Below are positions 44,774-54,462 of a DNA stretch of 64,000 nucleotides, one piece after another; the stretch's first letter is position 1, and every line of letters begins with the position of its first letter. The position numbers were made by a program, and so were the translations under genes. The stretch spans positions 1-64,000 of the forward strand of contig CBDFKJ010000006.1 in assembly GCA_965248805.1 (NCBI GenBank), read 5' to 3'. Source of the stretch: CBDFKJ01 sp965248805 (GTDB lineage: Bacteria > Pseudomonadota > Alphaproteobacteria > UBA6615). The notes under the pieces are model-generated. The model saw only the letters and a program-made list of their open reading frames with translations, ran no database searches and was not told the DNA's origin.

Positions 44774-46297
44774 TCATTCCGCAGCGGACGCCAATGTGGC
44801 GCGACGCTCGCGCAGCTCCTCGATCTTTTTGTCGAAACTGCTGCCTTCCGGATCGGAAAGTGCGGCCTCGCGGGCTTGGCGTACGCCTGCGGCATCCAAC
44901 TGACCGGCCAGCGCCCATTCGACGACGCGGTTGAGGATCGTGACAAAAGTCTCGCGTCCGCGGCGATGGGTGTCGCCGTAGCCCTTGAGCAGCTGCACGC
45001 ATCCCACGACCTCACAGGCCAGCGCGTAGTCGCGCTCGGCGGCCTGCTGCACGGCCTCCAACCAGCGTTCGATGAGGCGTTTCTCCTCGGCGAAGCGGTA
45101 GCCTAGCGGGCGGAACACGCGCAGGCGTGCCAGAAGCCATAGGCTGGCAAATCCGGTGATTGTCGTGGTCTTGAGATGCAACGGTACGCGTGCGCGATCC
45201 AGTGCGCCGCGCCGCTCGGCCCGCAGCACCATCCAACGGCCAATGACCGACGGCAGCAGCGCCGCCACCTCTTCGATGCCCGGCTTGAGGAATTCCTGCA
45301 CGCGGACGGGTTGACCGTCCTCGGCGCCGACCTCGGCGCGCAAACGAGCGAACCGTGACGACCGGCTCTTCAGATCGGCGACCAGCACGATATCCTCGTA
45401 GGCCATCCACAACGCCAGGTGGCGCGCCGCCTCTTTGGTGAGCGCAAATGTCTCCTCCCCCGGTGGCTCCAACGCGGCGATGGATTGCACCCGCTCGACG
45501 TAACGACGGGCGTAGCGCGCGCTCTGGTAGTCCATCAGCTTGGCGATGCCGAGCATCACGGTCGGCATGCACGGCTCGGGTACATCCTCAAGGGCGGCTT
45601 GCAGACGGCGCGGCAGCTTCAGCGCCGCCGGTTCCGCCTCCAGCTCCTCGACATCGGCGCTTACTTCACTGTTGGCGACGGCCACGCCATGCGCGAACCC
45701 GGCCAGGTTGCGCGCGACCGCCACACCGCTCTCACGGATCGCGGTCTCGAAGTCGTCCTCATGCAGGGGCAGCACGTTTGAGCCGGCGACCATGCCCAAG
45801 AGGACCGCGTTGAGCGGCAGGGTGGCGCCGTGCGCATCGTTCGCCGTGTCGAACATGTAGGGGCGCAGAGACAACTCTTGCCCCGCCTTGATGACGCGGG
45901 CGCCGTCGTACCTTGCGTCGGCCGCTGCCGACTTCTCGCTGACCGTGTACTGGCGCTCCGACGCCGCGATCAACGTCGTGCGCTCTGGCGTGACAAAGCC
46001 GTTTTCCATCGCCCGCCCGGCTTCGACCAACTCCGAGGCGATGACGACGTCGATATCACCCGGCCGCGGGTACAACCCAAAAACCGGACGCCGGTCGGAG
46101 AACGCAACGCTACTCTGGGTAATCAGCTCGATATAGTAGGTCGTTGCGCCCGTGCGCTGGGCCACACCGGGGATCGATGTCGCCTGAACCGGCATGTCGC
46201 GGGAGCGGATGGCCTCGACCAGCCAGTTGGTCAAAACACCGCCGCCAGCGCCGCCGAGCGCGCCGACTAGGATGTTGATCTGGCGCGGCCCCACCAT
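44774..46297 (-). CDS. Indolepyruvate oxidoreductase subunit beta, IorB type with DUF6537-like extension
   Basis: About 507 residues from ATG 46297, which stands four bases after the iorA stop and is preferred over an upstream ATG that would overlap iorA. The N-terminal gamma-type pyruvate oxidoreductase domain (INILVGALGGAGGGVLTNWL, GVAQRTGATTYYIELI) is followed by a long C-terminal domain (residues about 250-500) typical of fused proteobacterial IorB proteins. With IorA it oxidises indolepyruvate or other aryl pyruvates to acyl-CoA, passing electrons to ferredoxin. Confidence 0.88.
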   Translation of the reverse strand: MVGPRQINILVGALGGAGGGVLTNWLVEAIRSRDMPVQATSIPGVAQRTGATTYYIELITQSSVAFSDRRPVFGLYPRPGDIDVVIASELVEAGRAMENGFVTPERTTLIAASERQYTVSEKSAAADARYDGARVIKAGQELSLRPYMFDTANDAHGATLPLNAVLLGMVAGSNVLPLHEDDFETAIRESGVAVARNLAGFAHGVAVANSEVSADVEELEAEPAALKLPRRLQAALEDVPEPCMPTVMLGIAKLMDYQSARYARRYVERVQSIAALEPPGEETFALTKEAARHLALWMAYEDIVLVADLKSRSSRFARLRAEVGAEDGQPVRVQEFLKPGIEEVAALLPSVIGRWMVLRAERRGALDRARVPLHLKTTTITGFASLWLLARLRVFRPLGYRFAEEKRLIERWLEAVQQAAERDYALACEVVGCVQLLKGYGDTHRRGRETFVTILNRVVEWALAGQLDAAGVRQAREAALSDPEGSSFDKKIEELRERRATLASAAE

Positions 46298-46301
46298 GCC
46301 A

Positions 46302-48458
46302 TCAGCCCTCAGTGGCGAATTGCCTGCGTAGGCGCCGTTCGCCAAACCGTTGCAGCCTGGCGATGAATGATGCCCGCGCGCGCTCGACCATCAGTTCCCA
46401 CCGGCCGGCGTTATGCACGACATCGGCGTGGTAGAATGACGGGCACAGCGCCGCAGCATCGGCGACCTCGCCGCACACGCCGCAGGCGACGCAGTCATTG
46501 TCGACATGGGCCACCGGGTCCTCGCGCAACGGGTCGGGATTGTCCTTGATGGTCAATGAAGGGCAGCCGGAAAGACGGATGCAGGAGTGATCGCCGGTGC
46601 AGACATCGGCGTCGACGCCGTATTTCGACGTCATCACCCGGTCACCCGCGGCCAGCTTGTCACGCTGCGCCGGGCGGATGCGCCGTTGTCGCGCAAGCTG
46701 GCATTCGCCCTCGGCAACGATTACCTTCAGGCCAGCTGTCGGTGTCGTCATGGCATCGCGCAGGGCGCGCACCATCTTGCCCACGCTGTAGCTGCTAATC
46801 GTCTTGACCCAACTGACGCCCATGCTGGCCAGCGCCCGCTGGATCGACATCTTCTGCCGCCAACCGGACGTATGCGACGAAGGGATGCGTTGCTGACCGG
46901 TAGCCGCGGTGTAGCCATTGTTCATAATCAGCAGCACGCCGTCGGCATCATTGAAAACGGCACTCGCGACGCGGGTGGTCAGCCCGTTGTGCCAGAATCC
47001 GCCGTCGCCCATTACGCTGATGACGCGCTTGTCCATGCTGTGCGCGACCCCCGGCGTGCTCGACAGGCCCAGACCGTAGCCGAGGATGGAGTTGCCGATA
47101 TTGAACGGCGGCAGCGTGGAAAAGGTGTGGCAGCCGATGTCGGCGGCGACGTGCACCTTGCCGACGTCACGTTCCAGCAGGCGCATGGCGCTGAACACCG
47201 GCCGCTCCGGACAGCCCACGCAGAATCCCGGCGGCCTGTTCGGCAGGGTGGCGCCTAACAACTCCTTGGCTCGCGCCTTGGTGGCCTTCACGCGCTCGAG
47301 GGCAATTCCGATGCGCCCGAGATCGACGTTCTTCGGCACTGTGCCCTGCACGAACTCGGTCAGCCCAGCGAGCATCACCTCGGCCGTGTATTCGCCGGCC
47401 ATCGGTAGCAACGCCTTGCCCACAAGCGCGGTTTTCAGGTCGTGCTGGCGCAGGGTTGCGCCGATCGCCTGCTCCAGATAGTCGGGCTGACCCTCCTCGA
47501 CCACCAGCACCGCGTTCTTGTCAGCGCAAAAGCCGACGACCTCCTCCGGCACCAATGGATAGGTCACGTTCAACACATAAATCGGCACTGCCGAATCGCC
47601 GAACTGATCGGCCAGGCCAAGCTGATGCAGCGCCCGGACGACGGTGTTGTGCAGGCCGCCCTGGGTGATGATGCCGAGTTCCTTGTGCTTGCCGGGTACA
47701 AGCTCGTTCAGGCTGTGTTCGTGGATGAACTTGCGCGCCGCGGGAAACCGCCGATCCACCTTGTCCTTTTCCTGGGCATAGGTCGATGGCGGCAGGCAGA
47801 TGCGCGCAAAGTCGAACTCGGGCTCGCTGAGGGGATTGGTCGGTGAGTGAGTCGGTGGCCGGTTGTCCTTGCACACGAAGCGGCCGCGCATATGGCAAGC
47901 GCGGATGCGGAACTCCATGATCACCGGGGCATGCGACGCCTCGGACAAGGCGAAGCCCTTGTCGATCAACTCCACGATACGCGCGAGATCGGGCCGTGGG
48001 TCCATCAGCCACATCGACGACTTCATGGCAAAGGCGTGGGTGCGCTCCTGAATGATGCTGGCGCCTTCTCCGTAGTCCTCTCCGACAATGATCATGGCGC
48101 CGCCCTTGACGCCGGCCGACGCCAGGTTCGACAGGGCATCGGAGGCGACGTTGGTGCCGACGGCCGACTTCCACACCGCCGCGCCGCGCACGGGGTAGTT
48201 GATGGAGGCGCCCAGCATCGCTGCGGCCGCGGCTTCGTTCGCCGCCGGCTCGAAATGCACGCCGAGCTCATCCAGATAGTCCTTGGCGTCGGCCAGGACA
48301 TCCATCAGGTGCGAGACCGGAGCGCCCTGATAGCCGGTCACATAGCTGACGCCGGCCTGTAGCAGTCCCTTGGTGATGGCGAGGATGCCTTCACCTTCAA
48401 AGGCTTGGCCGTCACCACGGCGCAACAGCTCGACTTCTTTGCGAAATGATCGTTCCAC
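46302..48458 (-). CDS. iorA: Indolepyruvate ferredoxin oxidoreductase subunit alpha
   Basis: 718 residues from GTG 48458 (VERSFRKEVELLRRGDGQAF), chosen over a longer upstream frame because family members begin here. The pyrimidine-binding domain (YVTGYQGAPVSHLMDVLADA), TPP-binding domain (FCVGCPERPVFSAM, ISVMGDGGFWHNGLTTRVAS) and a C-terminal ferredoxin-like segment with two Cys clusters (CTGDHSCIRLSGCPS; CVACGVCGEV) are all present. Cytoplasmic aryl-pyruvate oxidation with iorB as partner. Confidence 0.93.
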   Translation of the reverse strand: MERSFRKEVELLRRGDGQAFEGEGILAITKGLLQAGVSYVTGYQGAPVSHLMDVLADAKDYLDELGVHFEPAANEAAAAAMLGASINYPVRGAAVWKSAVGTNVASDALSNLASAGVKGGAMIIVGEDYGEGASIIQERTHAFAMKSSMWLMDPRPDLARIVELIDKGFALSEASHAPVIMEFRIRACHMRGRFVCKDNRPPTHSPTNPLSEPEFDFARICLPPSTYAQEKDKVDRRFPAARKFIHEHSLNELVPGKHKELGIITQGGLHNTVVRALHQLGLADQFGDSAVPIYVLNVTYPLVPEEVVGFCADKNAVLVVEEGQPDYLEQAIGATLRQHDLKTALVGKALLPMAGEYTAEVMLAGLTEFVQGTVPKNVDLGRIGIALERVKATKARAKELLGATLPNRPPGFCVGCPERPVFSAMRLLERDVGKVHVAADIGCHTFSTLPPFNIGNSILGYGLGLSSTPGVAHSMDKRVISVMGDGGFWHNGLTTRVASAVFNDADGVLLIMNNGYTAATGQQRIPSSHTSGWRQKMSIQRALASMGVSWVKTISSYSVGKMVRALRDAMTTPTAGLKVIVAEGECQLARQRRIRPAQRDKLAAGDRVMTSKYGVDADVCTGDHSCIRLSGCPSLTIKDNPDPLREDPVAHVDNDCVACGVCGEVADAAALCPSFYHADVVHNAGRWELMVERARASFIARLQRFGERRLRRQFATEG

Positions 48459-48608
48459 CTGGCCCCCTCGGCACGGCGACAATGTAAACATGCTTGCCTG
48501 GGCCGACATGTTTCGCGGAGGCCAACATGTCTTCGTTGGCGGGCGCGCCATGATCTCCGCCAACGCCTTACCAATGAATTAACAATTGGCGGCTTGCAAC
48601 GCAGCAAG

Positions 48609-48818
48609 TCAACCGGCTGTGGCCGGTGGATCAGGCCGTCGTGCGCGCCATGCGCAAGCCGCTTCATAGGCCTGACCGAGTCGGATCAACGTCGCCTCAT
48701 CATTCGCACGGCCGATCAATTGCAGGCCCAGCGGCAGCCCGTCCGACGAGTACCCGCAGCACAGCGACAACGCCGGCACGCCGGCCACGTTGGCAGGCAT
48801 CATGTAGCTGAGACTGCG
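48609..48818 (-). pseudogene. Amidase (GatA-like signature family), C-terminal fragment
   Basis: About 69 residues: SLSYMMPANVAGVPALSLCC then GLPLGLQLIGRANDEATLIR and a short tail to TGA at 48609. This is the standard C-terminus of amidase-signature enzymes. The catalytic Ser-Ser-Lys region is absent. Upstream, at about 48818, the sequence changes to a gamma-glutamyltranspeptidase gene in a different frame. Confidence 0.8.
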
Positions 48819-49833
48819 AAGGGTCGCCGTAAAAGCGATGGCGGTCGGCGAAGGCGAGCTTCAGCGCCTCGATCACCGTGTGGATGGTGGCCGGCGTGTT
48901 GTGACCGCTCGTATGCAGATCGACGCCTGCCAGGATATTGAGCGCCTGCGGCAGCACCGGTCCTTGGCACCACGGCCCGCAGGCATAGACGTCGACGCCC
49001 GCGAACTGGGCCGAGACCGGCGGCTCGATGCCGACCCTAAACTCCGCTAAGTCTTCGGCCGCAAGCCAGCCGCCGTTGTCGGCGTGGTAGCGGGCGATGG
49101 CTTGCGCGATGTCGCCGCGATAGAACGCCGCGCGCGCCGCCAGCAGCCCGGCGTCCCGGCCCCGGGGGGCAGCGGCAGTCTCCTCGTCTGCAATGTATTG
49201 CAGGGTCCGGGCGAGATCGCTCAGGACCAGGCGCTGGCCCGGCACCGGCGGCCGCCCATGGGGCAGGAAAACGTCGGCGTTCTGCGGCCAGCGGCGATAG
49301 TCGTCGGCTAGCTCACCGATCACCTCGGCCGCCAGCGACGTCACCGGAAAGCCGTCGCGCGCATAGGCGATGGCCGGCGCGGCGACCTCGGCGAAGCTCA
49401 TCATGCCGAACCGTTCCAGCGCCGTCAGCCAAGCGTCGGGAGCCGCCGGCACCACCGTGCGCAGAATCCCCGCCGGAATCCGGCCACCATGCTCGTCGTG
49501 GAAGGTCTGCAGTCGGGTCGCCCGCGGCCAGCAACCGACGCCGGAGATCGTGCTGACCGCGCCGGTCTCCGCCATTCGCAGGATGATCGGCGCGACGCCG
49601 GCGAAATGCGTGAAGTCGCAATGCACCACGTTGAGGGCGATGCCGCCGCCGACCCCGGCATCAATGGCATTGCCGCCGGCTTCCAGGATCTGCAGGGCAA
49701 CCTGCGCCGCCAGATAGTGTGCGGCGGCGGCCATATGCTGCGTGCCGATGACGCGCGCCTCGTGGCGCCTCTGTTCCATAGGCCTCGTCACATCGGGCGG
49801 CACGACCTGGCGGTGATAGGACCGTCCCCGCAC
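48819..49833 (-). pseudogene. Gamma-glutamyltranspeptidase-like protein lacking the catalytic subunit
   Basis: About 335 residues from GTG 49833 (VRGRSYHRQVVPPDVTRP). The large-subunit pattern is clear: ALQILEAGGNAIDAGVGGGI, LPHGRPPVPGQRLVLSDLAR, YACGPWCQGPVLPQALNIL, HTVIEALKLAFADRHRFYGD. The small subunit with the autocatalytic Thr is gone; the frame runs across a junction into amidase sequence out of frame. It cannot be active as a Ntn-hydrolase. Divergent from the amidohydrolase fusion gene. Confidence 0.82.
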
Positions 49834-49895
49834 TTTCCCGGCAACTATGCTGCGCGGCGCGGTGCCCGACAACCGCCGGCCGAAAGGAAGAGGGC

Positions 49896-51743
49896 TTGAC
49901 GGCAGTAATATTTAATAATTGCAATGTGTTCGACGGCGTAGGTAACGAGTTGCTTGAAGGTCATGAGGTGGCCGTCGAGGGCAATCGCATCCGCGAGCTT
50001 GCAGATCGTCCGATCCAGCTCGCCAATGCCGATCGCATCGATCTCGGCGGGCGCACGCTGCTGCCGGGGCTGATCGATGCCCACATCCATGTTTATGCCA
50101 TCCACCTCGACTACGCGCTGACCGAGGCCATGCCACTGACCCTGATGTCGGTGAAGGCGCTGCCGCGCCTGAAGGGCATGCTCGACCGCGGTTTCACCAC
50201 GGTGCGCGACACCGCCGGCGCCGATTTCGGCATCAAGCAGGCGGTCGCCGACGGATTGGTGCCCGGTCCGCGGCTGTTCATCTCCGGCGCCGGCATCACC
50301 CAGACCGGCGGCCACGGCGACCAGCGTCGCGCCACCGACAGTACCGACCCCTGCCCGTGCGCCAGTGCCTTGCATTTCACCTGCCGGATTGCCGACGGCG
50401 TGGACGCCTTGCGCCATGCGGTGCGCGACGAGCTGCGCAAGGGTGCCGATCAGATCAAGGTCATGGCGTCCGGCGGCGTCGGCTCTCCCGCCGACCCGAT
50501 CGAGGGCCGCCAATTCTCCGCCGAGGAGCTACGTGCAGCCGTCGACGAGGCCAGGGCCTGGAACACCTATGTGTGCGCCCATTCCTACACCGCGCACTCG
50601 ACCGTGCATGCGCTCGAGGCCGGCGTGCGCTCCATCGAGCACGCCAACCTGATCGACCAGGAGGCGGCGGACCTGGCGGCAGAGCGCGATGCCTTCATCG
50701 TGCCGACGCTGGTCTGCTACGGCGAGACCGCCAAGCACGGCGACGCGCTCGGCGTCTCACCGGTGGTCATGGAGAAGCTGCATTACGTGAATGACGCCGG
50801 CGTTCGCATGCTGGAATATTGCCGGCGCGCGGGCGTCAAGATTGGCTACGGCACCGACCTGGTCGGCGAGTTGCACGATGCCACGCAGCCGGCGGTCATG
50901 GTCGCCACCGGTCTTTGCGCCGCGTTGGTGGCGGCGGCGATCCTGGCGACTTGGATCGCCCCGACCAACCCCTACGATCTGCGCACGCTCAATCTTCTCG
51001 ATTCCCTGCTGCCGCCGGCCTGGGTGGAAGGCGGCGATCGTCGATTCTTGCTAGGCACCGACAGCCAAGGCGGCGGCATTTTGTCGCTGATCATGTTCGG
51101 CGCGCGCATCTCGCTTATCGTCGGTTGCCTGGCGGTGTGCGTGTCGGTGTTCCTCGGTATGTTGCTGGGACTGACCGCCGGCTACATCGGCGGTCGGGTT
51201 GATGCGGTCATCATGCGCATCGCCGATATCCAATTCACGTTTCCGTCTCTGTTGATGGCGTTGTTGATCGGCGGCATCAGCCAGTCCGTGATGTCCGAAC
51301 GCATGCGTGCCTCATTCGCCGTTCCCGTAGTGATCTTGGCCCTGGGGATTTCGCACTGGCCGCATTTTGGCCGCTTGGTGCGCGGCGCGACCCTAGTCGA
51401 AAAGAACAAGGACTACGTCGCGGCGGCGCGCTTGGTTGGGCGCAGCAAGCTCGGCATCATGCTGCGCCACGTTCTGCCCAATGTGCTCAACCCGGTGCTC
51501 GCGCTCGCGACCCTGGATATCGCATTCGCTATTATGGGCGAGGCGACGTTGTCCTTCCTCGGCTTCGGCGTGCCGCCGACCGAGCCATCCTTGGGCACGC
51601 TTATTCGCAACGGCTATGCCTACCTGTTCTCCGGTGAGTGGTGGATCGTGATCTTTCCCAGCATGACCCTGGTCATCTTGGTGTTCGCCATCAACATCAT
51701 CGGCGACTGGTTGCGCGACGCGCTCAATCCGAAGCTGAGGTGA
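49896..51743 (+). CDS. In-frame fusion of a metal-dependent amidohydrolase with a DppC-type permease
   Basis: 615 residues from TTG 49896 with AAAGGAAG upstream. Residues 1 to about 328 are an amidohydrolase (imidazolonepropionase/prolidase-like) with the metal motif GLIDAHIHVYA, the active-site Lys segment KVMASGGVGSP, His residues in CAHSYTAHSTVHALEAGV and EHANLI, and Asp in GYGTDLVGEL. From about 329 onward it is a dipeptide-type ABC permease (TWIAPTNPYDLRTLNLLDSL, FGARISLIVGCLAVCVSVFL, EAA loop RHVLPNVLNPVLALATLD). The amidohydrolase lacks its last 70-80 residues and the permease its first membrane helix, so this is a deletion fusion with its junction near 50885 rather than a designed bifunctional protein. 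Confidence 0.8.
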   Translation: MTAVIFNNCNVFDGVGNELLEGHEVAVEGNRIRELADRPIQLANADRIDLGGRTLLPGLIDAHIHVYAIHLDYALTEAMPLTLMSVKALPRLKGMLDRGFTTVRDTAGADFGIKQAVADGLVPGPRLFISGAGITQTGGHGDQRRATDSTDPCPCASALHFTCRIADGVDALRHAVRDELRKGADQIKVMASGGVGSPADPIEGRQFSAEELRAAVDEARAWNTYVCAHSYTAHSTVHALEAGVRSIEHANLIDQEAADLAAERDAFIVPTLVCYGETAKHGDALGVSPVVMEKLHYVNDAGVRMLEYCRRAGVKIGYGTDLVGELHDATQPAVMVATGLCAALVAAAILATWIAPTNPYDLRTLNLLDSLLPPAWVEGGDRRFLLGTDSQGGGILSLIMFGARISLIVGCLAVCVSVFLGMLLGLTAGYIGGRVDAVIMRIADIQFTFPSLLMALLIGGISQSVMSERMRASFAVPVVILALGISHWPHFGRLVRGATLVEKNKDYVAAARLVGRSKLGIMLRHVLPNVLNPVLALATLDIAFAIMGEATLSFLGFGVPPTEPSLGTLIRNGYAYLFSGEWWIVIFPSMTLVILVFAINIIGDWLRDALNPKLR

Positions 51744-51748
51744 GGTGC

Positions 51749-52450
51749 GTGGACTTCGCCGACCGGCATGTGGCGGTGACAGGAGGAACCGGCGTGCTGG
51801 GCGCAGCGGTCGTGAAGCGGCTGATCGCGCTCGGCGCCGTTTGCCATGTCCCGAGCCGCGGGCAGGGCTCCGGCTCGCCTGCTAATACCGCAGTGAGGCT
51901 CATGCCCGGCGTCGATCTCAGCGACGAAGACGCCGTGGACGCGTTCTATGCCACCGTGCCGTCGCTGTGGGCGTCGATCCATGTGGCCGGCGGCTTCGCC
52001 ATGGCGTCCGTGGCCGACACGAGCAAGGACGATCTGATGCGCCAGATCGACACCAACCTGGTGTCGTGCTTTCTGTGCTGCCGGGCGGCGATCACCGCCA
52101 TGCGCAGTCGCACCGGCGGCGAGGCCTCAGGCGGACGCATCGTCAACGTCGCGGCACGGCCGGCGTTGGAGCCACGTACCGGCGCCGGCATGAGCGCCTA
52201 CACGGCCAGCAAGGCCGCTGTGGCGGCGCTGACCGTAGCCTTGGCGCAGGAGGTGGCGGGTGAGGGGATCTGGGTGAACGCGGTGGCGCCGTCGATCATC
52301 GATACACCGGCCAATCGCACCGCCATGCCGAAGGCCGACCATAGCGCATGGCCCGCGCCCGTCGATATCGCCGAGACCATCGTGTTTCTTGCCAGCCCCG
52401 GCAATCAATCCACGCGCGGCGCGATCATTCCGGTCTATGGCCGCAGCTGA
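51749..52450 (+). CDS. Short-chain dehydrogenase/reductase (SDR) family protein
   Basis: 233 residues from GTG 51749, six bases after the fusion gene. The nucleotide-binding loop is AVTGGTGVLGAAVVKRL, the catalytic Tyr-Lys pair is in SAYTASKAAVAALTVAL, and NVAARPALEPR supplies the strand before it, where Ala stands at the position usually held by Ser. The tail reads IVFLASPGNQSTRGAIIPVY. NAD(P)-dependent oxidoreductase of unknown substrate. The missing catalytic Ser may mean weak or altered activity. Confidence 0.85.
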   Translation: MDFADRHVAVTGGTGVLGAAVVKRLIALGAVCHVPSRGQGSGSPANTAVRLMPGVDLSDEDAVDAFYATVPSLWASIHVAGGFAMASVADTSKDDLMRQIDTNLVSCFLCCRAAITAMRSRTGGEASGGRIVNVAARPALEPRTGAGMSAYTASKAAVAALTVALAQEVAGEGIWVNAVAPSIIDTPANRTAMPKADHSAWPAPVDIAETIVFLASPGNQSTRGAIIPVYGRS

Positions 52451-52464
52451 ACCCCGAGACCAAA

Positions 52465-53170
52465 TTAGAGATCCTCCGGCGTCTTGCGGCGCCAATCGAC
52501 CGGTCCATCGACATAGCGCAAGCCCTTGTCCGCCAGCGCCTCTCGCAGGCCGTAGATGTCGAGCCCGAGTTCGCCGGCGGCCAGCCGCTTGCGCGTCTCC
52601 TCTTCGTGCCCGCGAAGCGGACAGGACCCGTTCACCCTGTTCGCGCGGCACCACAACCACACCGTCGTCGTCAGCCACGACAACGTCACCGGGCATGACC
52701 GACTGGCCCGCGCGGACGACGGGAACGTTGACCGCGCCGGGGGTCGCCTTCACCGTGCCTTGGGCGCACACGGCCTTGGACCAGACCGGGAACCGCATCT
52801 CGGTCAGGTCGCGCACGTCGCGGCAGCCGGCATCGATGACCAGCGCCCGCGTGCCGCGACGCCGCAGCGAGGTCGCCAACAACTCGCCGAACATGCCGTC
52901 GGTGGAAGCGCTGCTTAATCCCACGACCAACAGGTCACCGGCTTCGATCAATTCCACCGCGACGTGGATCATCCAATTGTCCCCGGGCGGCGCCAGGGCC
53001 GTGACCGCACTGCCGGCGACACGCGCACCCGGATAGATCGGCCGCATATAGGGCTGCATCAGTCCGACGCGACCCATCGCCTCATGGACGGTCGCCACGC
53101 CCATCTCCGCCGGTCCGGCGATGGTCGCGGCATCGGCGCGGTGAATATTGCGGACGGCGATGCTGGTCAC
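52465..53170 (-). pseudogene. RraA-family aldolase (LigK/GalC-like 4-carboxy-4-hydroxy-2-oxoadipate aldolase), frameshifted
   Basis: Starts at GTG 53170 (VTSIAVRNIHRADAATIAGP). Family core: TVHEAMGRVGLMQPYMRPIY, GDLLVVGLSSASTDGMFGEL, ALVIDAGCRDVRDLTEMRFP with the metal/substrate-binding Arg-Asp. Near 52610 a one-base indel changes frame; the remaining EETRKRLAAGELGLDIYGLR and RYVDGPVDWRRKTPEDL stop at 52465. The enzyme would cleave CHA to pyruvate and oxaloacetate at the end of the gallate / protocatechuate 4,5-cleavage pathway. Divergent from the GalD-like gene, its pathway partner. Confidence 0.8.
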
Positions 53171-53336
53171 GCGAAAGCATCCGCGACTCGCGAGAAAATC
53201 CGCTGTGCCGCCGTTCCGGTCCGTTGCCGAGCCTGAGCCATTACCTCGTCCTTCGTTCGCTGACCGATTGTTCCGAACGCACGACCGGTCTGCAAGGGCC
53301 ATGGACATCGCCGCCCGGCTCGCCAATCCTGGACCA

Positions 53337-54420
53337 ATGGCCGCGCAGATCCGAATCCCGTGTATGCTGATGCGTGGCGGCACGTCGAAGGGATTGTACT
53401 TCCGCGCTGCTGACCTGCCGCAGGACACGCTGCGCCGCGACCAAGCCTTGCTGGCGGCAATGGGGGGCTCCGATCCGCGTCAAATAGACGGCGTCGGCGG
53501 CGCACATCCCCTCACCAGCAAGGTTGCGATCGTTTCCCCGTCGGCCGGCGACGATGCTGATATCGACTATCTGTTCGCACAAGTCGTTGTCGGCGAGGGC
53601 CGTGTCGACACAGCGCCCACGTGCGGCAACATCCTGGCCGGGGTCGGACCGTTCGCGATCGAAAGGGGCCTCGCGCGTGCCGACGAGGATGAAACGCGGC
53701 TGCGCATCCGTCTGGTCAACACCGGTGCGTTGTGCGAGGCGACGGTGCGGACACCCGGCGGTGAGGTGGCCTCTGACGGCGAAGCACGGATCAGCGGCGT
53801 TCCCGGTACTGCCGCGCCGGTCATGCTCAGCTTTCTCGATATCGCCGGATCAAGCTGCGGTGCGCTGCTGCCGACCGGCCGCGGCGTCGACGAGATAGAC
53901 GACGTGCCGGCCACCATGATCGACAACGGCATGCCGACGGTCGTGCTCGAAGCGCGCCACGTCGGTGCGACCGGCTATGAGACGCCAGCGGAATTGAACG
54001 CCGACGACGCGGTCAAACGCAAGATTGAGGCGATCCGGCTGCAGGCCGGGCCGATGATGCGCCTAGGCAATGTGACGGATAAGGTGGTGCCGAAGATGAC
54101 CATGGTCGCGCCGCCGCGCGCCGGCGGAGCGATCTGCACCCGGACCTTCATCCCGCACGTCTGTCACGAGGCGTTCGGCGTGCTCGGCGCCGTCTCGGTC
54201 GCGACGGCATGCGTCTTGCCGGAATCGGCCGCGGCGGCGGTCGCGCAGGTCGTTGCGGGCGCGCGCAAAGCCATCTCGGTCGAGCATCCCAGTGGCGCGT
54301 TCACCGTTGCATTGGAAACCCGTGACGGACCAGAACGGCCCCGAGGTCGTGCGCGCGGCTCTGTTGCGCACGGCACGGGCCTTGATGGACGGAAGCGTCC
54401 TGGTGCCGGCGAACGTCTGA
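53337..54420 (+). pseudogene. PrpF/GalD-family 4-oxalomesaconate tautomerase-like protein, frameshifted near the end
   Basis: Starts MAAQIRIPCMLMRGGTSKGL (ATG 53337). Family motifs include RQIDGVGGAHPLTSKVAIVS, VDTAPTCGNILAGVGPFAIE, IDNGMPTVVLEARHVGATGY and FIPHVCHEAFGVLGAVSVAT. At about 54322 a one-base insertion in CCC shifts the frame; the proper ending TDQNGPEVVRAALLRTARAL then MDGSVLVPANV stops at 54420. Only the last 33 residues are affected. With the divergent LigK-like gene this suggests gallate or protocatechuate ring-cleavage product metabolism. Confidence 0.8.
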
Positions 54421-54462
54421 GCCCCGGTTGCGCATGCGCCGGCCGAACCTATAGTCACGGAT

